In this document: in pieces, positions 53,401 through 59,400 of the stretch | Numbering within the stretch: the first letter of the stretch is position 1 | Layout of the letters: each line of letters opens with the position of its first letter | From: Carettochelys insculpta | Lineage: Eukaryota; Chordata; Testudines; Carettochelyidae | NCBI RefSeq assembly: GCF_033958435.1 | Contig: NC_134161.1 | Coordinates: 13,330,001-13,394,000, forward strand | Length of the DNA: 64,000 bases | Reading direction: 5' to 3' | The notes under the pieces: generated by a model | Seen by the model: the letters and a program-made list of their open reading frames with translations, nothing else | What the model was told of the DNA's origin: nothing | Database searches by the model: none | Program-made: the position numbers and the translations under genes

Positions 53401-56400
53401 TCGCCCCTCAATCGCCTCTTTTCCAAACTGAAAAGTCCCAGTCTCTCTAGCCTCTCCCCATATGGGACCCTTTCCAAGCCCCTAATCATCTTAGTCGCCC
53501 TTTTCTGAACCTTTTCTAATGCCAATATATCTTTTTTGAGGTGAGGAGACCACATCTGCACGCAGTACTCGAGATGTGGGCGTACCATAGTTTTATATAG
53601 GGGAAGTATGATATCTTTTGTCTTATTATCGATCCCTTTTTTAATAATTCCTAACATCCTATTTGCCTTACTAACTGCCGCTGCACACTGCGTGGATGTC
53701 TTCAGAGAACTATCCACTATAACTCCAAGATCCCTTTCCTGATCTGTCGTAGCTAAATTTGACCCCATCATGTAGTACGTGTAATTTGCGTTATTTTTTC
53801 CAACATGCATTACCTTACACTTACCCACATTAAATTTCATTTGCCATTTTGCTGCCCAATCACTCAGTTTGCTGAGATCTTTTTGTAGTTCTTCACAATC
53901 CCTTTTGCTTTTGACTGTCCTGAACAACTTGGTGTCATCTGCAAACTTTGCCACCTCACTGCTTACCTCATTTTCTAGATCATTGATGAACAAGTTGAAC
54001 AGGATCGGTCCCAGGACTGAGCCCTGGGGAACACCACTAGTTACCCCCCTCCATTGTGAAAATTTACCATTTATTCCAACCCTTTGTTTTCTGTCTTTTA
54101 ACCAATTCCCGATCCATGAAAGGACCTTTCCTCCTATCCCATGACCACCTAATTTACATAAAAGCCTTTGGTGTGGGACCGTGTCAAAGGCTTTCTGGAA
54201 ATCTAGGTATATTATGTCCACTGGGTGCCCCTTGTCCGCATGTTTATTAACCCCTTCAAAGAATTCTAATAGATTAGACAGACACGACTTCCCTCTGCAG
54301 AAACCATGCTGACTTTTGCCCAACAATTCGTGCTCTTCTATGTGCCTTGCAATTTTACTCTTTACTAGTGTTTCTACTAATTTACCTGGTGCTGATGTTA
54401 AACTTATCGGTCTATAATTGCCAGGATCTCCTCTAGAGCCTTTTTTAAATATTGGTGTTATATTGGCCGTCTTCCAGTCATTTGGTACCAAAGTGGATTT
54501 AAAGGATAGGTTACAAACCACTGTTAATAACTCCGCAATTTCACATTTGAGTTCTTTCAGAATCCTTGGGTGAATGCCATCTGGTCCTGGAGACTTGTTA
54601 CTATTCAGCTTATCAATTAATTCCAAAACCTCCTCTAATGTCACTTCAATCTGAGTGAGTTCCTCAGATTTGTCGCCTAAAAAGGCTGGCTCAGATTTAG
54701 GAACCTCTGTAACATCTTCAGCCGTGAAGACTGAAGCAAAGAAATCATTTAATCGCTCCGCAATGGCACTGTCTTCCTTGATCGCTCCTTTTATATCTTT
54801 ATCATCCAAGGGCCCCACTGCTTTTTTAGCAGGCTTCCTGCTTCTAATGTATTTAAAAAACATTTTACTATTGTTTTTTGAATTTTTGGCTAGCTGTTCC
54901 TCAAACTCTTTTTTGGCTTTTCTTACTACATTATGACAGTTAATTTGGGAGTGTTTATGTTCCTTTCTATTTTCCTCACTAGGATTTGACTTCCACTTTT
55001 TAAAAGCTGCCCTTTTCTCTCTCACTGCCTTTTTAACATGGCTGTTTAGCCATGGTGGTTCTTTGTTAGGTCTCTTTCTGTGTTTTTTTATTTGGGGTAT
55101 ACATTTAAGTTGGGCCTCTAGTATGGTGTCTTTAAACAGTTTCCATGCAGCTTCCAGGGATTTTAGTTTAATTACTCTACCTTTTAGTTTCTGTTTAACT
55201 AGCTTCCTCATTTTAGTGTAATTCCCCTTTTTGAAATTAAATGCCAGAGTGTTTGACCGCTGCGGTGTTCTTCCCAACACAGGAATATTAAAAGTTATTA
55301 TATTGTGGTCACTATTTCCAAGCGGTCCAGTAACAGTTACCTCTTGGACCAGATCCTGCGTTCCAGTCAAGACTAGATCGAGAATCGACTCTCCCCTTGT
55401 GGGTTCCTGTACTAGCTGCTCCAAGAAGCAGTCATTTAAGGCATCAAGAAATTTAATCTCTGAATCCCGTCCTGAGGTGACATGCACCCAATCAATATGG
55501 GGATAATTGAAATCTCCTATTATTACTGTGTTTTTTATTTTGATAGCCTCTCTAATCTCCCTTAACATTTCAGCATCACTATCACTGTCCTGGTTAGGTG
55601 GTCGGTAATATATTCCTAATGCCATATTCATATTAGAGGAATGAATTGTTATCCATAATGATTCTATGCACTAAACAACACAAGATCCACAGAGCCGACA
55701 ACTGGTTGCAGACCCTGTGCATGCAGCATGGATCCCCAGCCTCCGCAGCAGCAGCCAGAAGCCCTGGGCTAAGGGCTGCTGCCCACGGTGACCATAGAGC
55801 CCCGCAGGGGCTGGAGAGAGAGCGTCTCTCAACCCCTCAGCTGATGGCCGCCATGGCGGACCCCGCTATTTCGATGTTGCGGGACGCGGATCGGCTACAC
55901 GTGCCCTACTTCGATGTTCAACTTCGAAGTAGGGCGCTATTCCTATCCCCTCATGGGGTTAGCGGCTTTGTCGTCTCGCCGTCTAACGTCGATGTTAACA
56001 TCGAAATAGCGCCCAACACGTGTAGCCGTGACAGGTGCTATTTCGAAGTTAGTGCCGCTACTTCTAAGTAGCGTGCACGTGTAGACACGGCTAGAGTGCC
56101 CCATATTAAAGGAAAATATTGATATAGTAGACATAACAGAAACTTGGTAGAGTGAGGATAACCAGTAGAAAGCAGTCATGCCAGGGTACAAAATATACTG
56201 GAAGAACAGGACAGGGTCATGCTGGTGGAGAAGTGGCACTATATGTAAAAGAAAGCATCAACTTAAATAAAAATCTTAAATGAACCTAACTGTACCACAG
56301 AATATCCATGGATAGTAATTCCATAATCTACTAATAAGACTATAGCAGTAGGGCTATCAGCCACCTGACCAGGAGAGTGATAATGGCTGTGAAATGCTAA

Positions 56401-59400
56401 GGGAGAATAGAGAATGATGATCAAAAAAATAATAATGCAGCTATCCCCATATTGACTGGGAATGGGATACAGAGATAAAGTTTCTTGACACTTTGAGTGA
56501 CTGTTTCTTGGAACAGCTGCTTCTAGAAACTACAAAACAAGAGGCAATTCTTGACTCAGTCCTAAGTGGAGAACAACTGGGGTGGAGTCACGACTATTAT
56601 TTTGCCAAGTTTCTGTTATCCTGTACCTGAAATTCTACTTCATCTATTTCATTACCCAAGCTTCTTTCACTGATGTACAGACATCTTCACTGTTTGTGCT
56701 TGGCCTCACCTTGATTTTCTTGCCAAATTAGGTAGTCATTTTTCTGCCAGAATCACCTGTTACTGTCAGTGGAGGGATGGCACAATCTTTCCTGTTGTTC
56801 ATTCTCCTATTGTCTCTTGTTCTCTTTTCCATTGCTGCACGCTCCTATACTTGCTTTTCTTCCCACTCTGTTTTAGAATCAGGCATGGAGATTACAGCTG
56901 TCTCCCCTGAATTCCTGGTTTAATTCTCTTTGAAATCAGTTGAAGTCTGTTACTCTCCCTAAGCAGGTGAAGTCCATCCCATGAGAACAGTCTTCTGTTC
57001 ACAGATGTCTCCCAGAGGACAAATATTCCAAACCCTCCTTACAGTAACACTGCCTAAGGCATACATTGGTCATCTTAATCTTGTCTTATTTCTGCTCTCC
57101 TCTTCAATGGATAGGCAGAAGTCCACTAAGGATCACTTGAGCTTCCATTTCTTTAATCTATCTTCCCCAGCCTGATACAGTCCTCCTTACCACATCCCAG
57201 TGAGAACCTAGCAGTATCATTTATTCCCACATGCATGACCATCAGTGGATTCTTCTCTGCTTTCATTTGGACCCTCTTCAACCTCTGGTCCGTAACCCAT
57301 ACCACAGTTTTCTCCTGCTCTCTGGATCAGCTCTGGTGACTTGCCCAACTATTCTTCTGAGTTAGGCAGTCTCCAGTTACGTAGACCTGCCTCTTCCTAA
57401 GTGTTGCATTAAAAGATACATTTGTACGCAATCTTCCCTCTGAGTCCCTACTGATCCAATACCCTAGTATCACGTCAAAAGACAGATCATTGCTCCAGAT
57501 GACAGTTTTCAACTGAGACATAAAACTGAACCACTGATCACTTCTAACACTTTTCATAAAAATAATGGCAGTAAACTCTAGGCCTGGTCTGAACTAGAGG
57601 GAGTTTGCTGGCATAGCTATGCCTGAACAGCTATATCCATCATATTCCCCGACCTCGCAGGTGAAGTGCACATCTTCCTGACAAAGGAGAGTTTTTCTGA
57701 AGGGATAGCTTAAATCAGTTCCACAAATTAAATAAAGGGCACCAGAAAAAAAGACTTCTCTGCTGGTATAACAGCATCTAAGGCTTTTTGCCGGTATAAA
57801 AATATTGTAAACAATCACACCTCCAACCAACATTATTATGTAACAAAAAGTTCTAGTGTCAACCTGGCCCTAGTGTCCCAGCCAACTTTAACTGCTTACC
57901 TAATTCCCTCTGCAGTTGCAACTGGAACTGGTCTTTCCCACTGTCCCCTTTAAACAGCTATGTAATGCTACCATGGAACTGTTAACCGGGTTCCATCCCA
58001 TAGCTCTTTTCCAATAGGGGTGAACTGCTTTGTGTTAAAAAGTGCTGTAGAAATGCAAGTTAGGAATAAATTACTGTGTTTTCCCAGGCTGAGTGCCACT
58101 GCCAGAACAATAAAAACTAGTGGCCATATTCTGGCCTGAATAACATGGCATAATAAATCACGAGAGTACATCAGAGATTACATTTTTCTCCATCGCTCCC
58201 CAAGAATACCTGTGTTCCTTCTTCACACTTTTCCCCATTTTCACTGGTTACTTCCAAGCGCATGAATTTCGGGGGACGCCCTGGCCGTCTGCCTGGCCCA
58301 AACCTCCTCTTTCCTCGCCCGCGACCTCTGCCTCTCGCTCTGCAGAACATACGGTGCTCCAGGTTAGAGAAAGAGGACATGGATTTGGAATCCACTCTTT
58401 TCCTGACTGTTTTTCTAGGTGATCACCTCTAAATCCAGTGAGTTCAGTAAAATGGCCTCTGGTAAATGATAAAATGTGAAGAAAACTGGGACTCTGGTTG
58501 GTGCATACGTCTATCAAACACCTAATGGAAATAAAGCCCCAAGCCAAACAAACATACAGGTTGAACCTCTCTAATCTGGCACCTCGGGACTTGACCAGTG
58601 CTGGATGAGAGAATTTGCCGGACTATGGGAGGTCAACATTGTCAAGAAGCATTATGAACACTTCCACTGCGTTCTAGGCTCTTAGAAGACATTTAGGGAT
58701 AAATTACAGCTAAATAACAGCATAGGACACTGAGAGCCAGGACTGGTGGCTGTAAACAAACTTTATGGGACTGTGGGAAACTTGGCCATGCCCGTAAGTG
58801 GTTGTCCAGTTAACTAAAATCATGCTGGATTATGGATGGTGCCAGACAAGAGAGTTCCAGATTAGAGAGGTTCAACCTGTACTGCACTTGATGTGGGACT
58901 GTGAGGACAAGCAGTGAAGCTACTGGCACTTACCAGCTCCTCTGTAGTGACTGCCAGTAGCAGCCTTCCATTTCTACTTGTGACCCAACAGGAAACTGAT
59001 GTATTAGCAAGATCATTAGAAAGTTTGTTGTCTTGAGCTTTCTACCCCAATTCTTCAGACTCAAGAGTTCAGGGTAATGTCAATAAGCATTCAAATGGCT
59101 AAAATCCTGACACTATTGATGGTAAGGGCACAACTTTCACTGACTTCAATAGGGCAGGATTATACCCCTGCTTCCCACCTCCATGCCCTTCCTTTCCTCC
59201 TTCAAACTGCTTCTTATACAAAGTCACCTGTGCCTACAATGTCCCCACTGATATCTCCCTACATTCCTGTGCCTGAACCACTGTCCAAGGTTTGTCTGAG
59301 TAGGTCAGTCAACTCCTTAGGGCAGCAGCCCATCTTTTACTAGTTCTGTAAAGCACCATGAAGATCTATAATGAAGCCAGACCTTTTCAGAGTCACCTAT

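Larger units (their letters stand above)
52671..56092. mobile_element. GGCTACGTCTACACGTG DNA element, interrupted by a CR1
   Basis: The left part 52671-52932 and right part about 55669-56092 form one element of roughly 690 bases. The ends are GGCTACGTCTACACGTG and CACGTGTAGACACGGCT. AGA flanks both sides (52668-52670 and 56093-56095). The right part has inverted words such as CTACTTCGATGTTCAACTTC. Unlike its relatives it is GC-rich and not palindromic throughout. It shows no transposase-like frame. Confidence 0.85.
52265..56600 (+). mobile_element. Old CR1-like LINE, split by two insertions
   Basis: Its pieces are 52265-52522, 52648-52670 and 56093-56600. Joined by reading, the frame runs [32 protein letters not shown], the start of the CR1 endonuclease domain (NARSLGNKMGELE ... 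ITETWW). Further right come [17 protein letters not shown] and [21 protein letters not shown] words, with stops. Level zero of the nested stack. Confidence 0.85.

Noticed and set aside
53143..55506. Plus-strand open frames of 60-121 residues inside the CR1
   Set aside because: They are antisense shadows of the intact CR1 ORF2.
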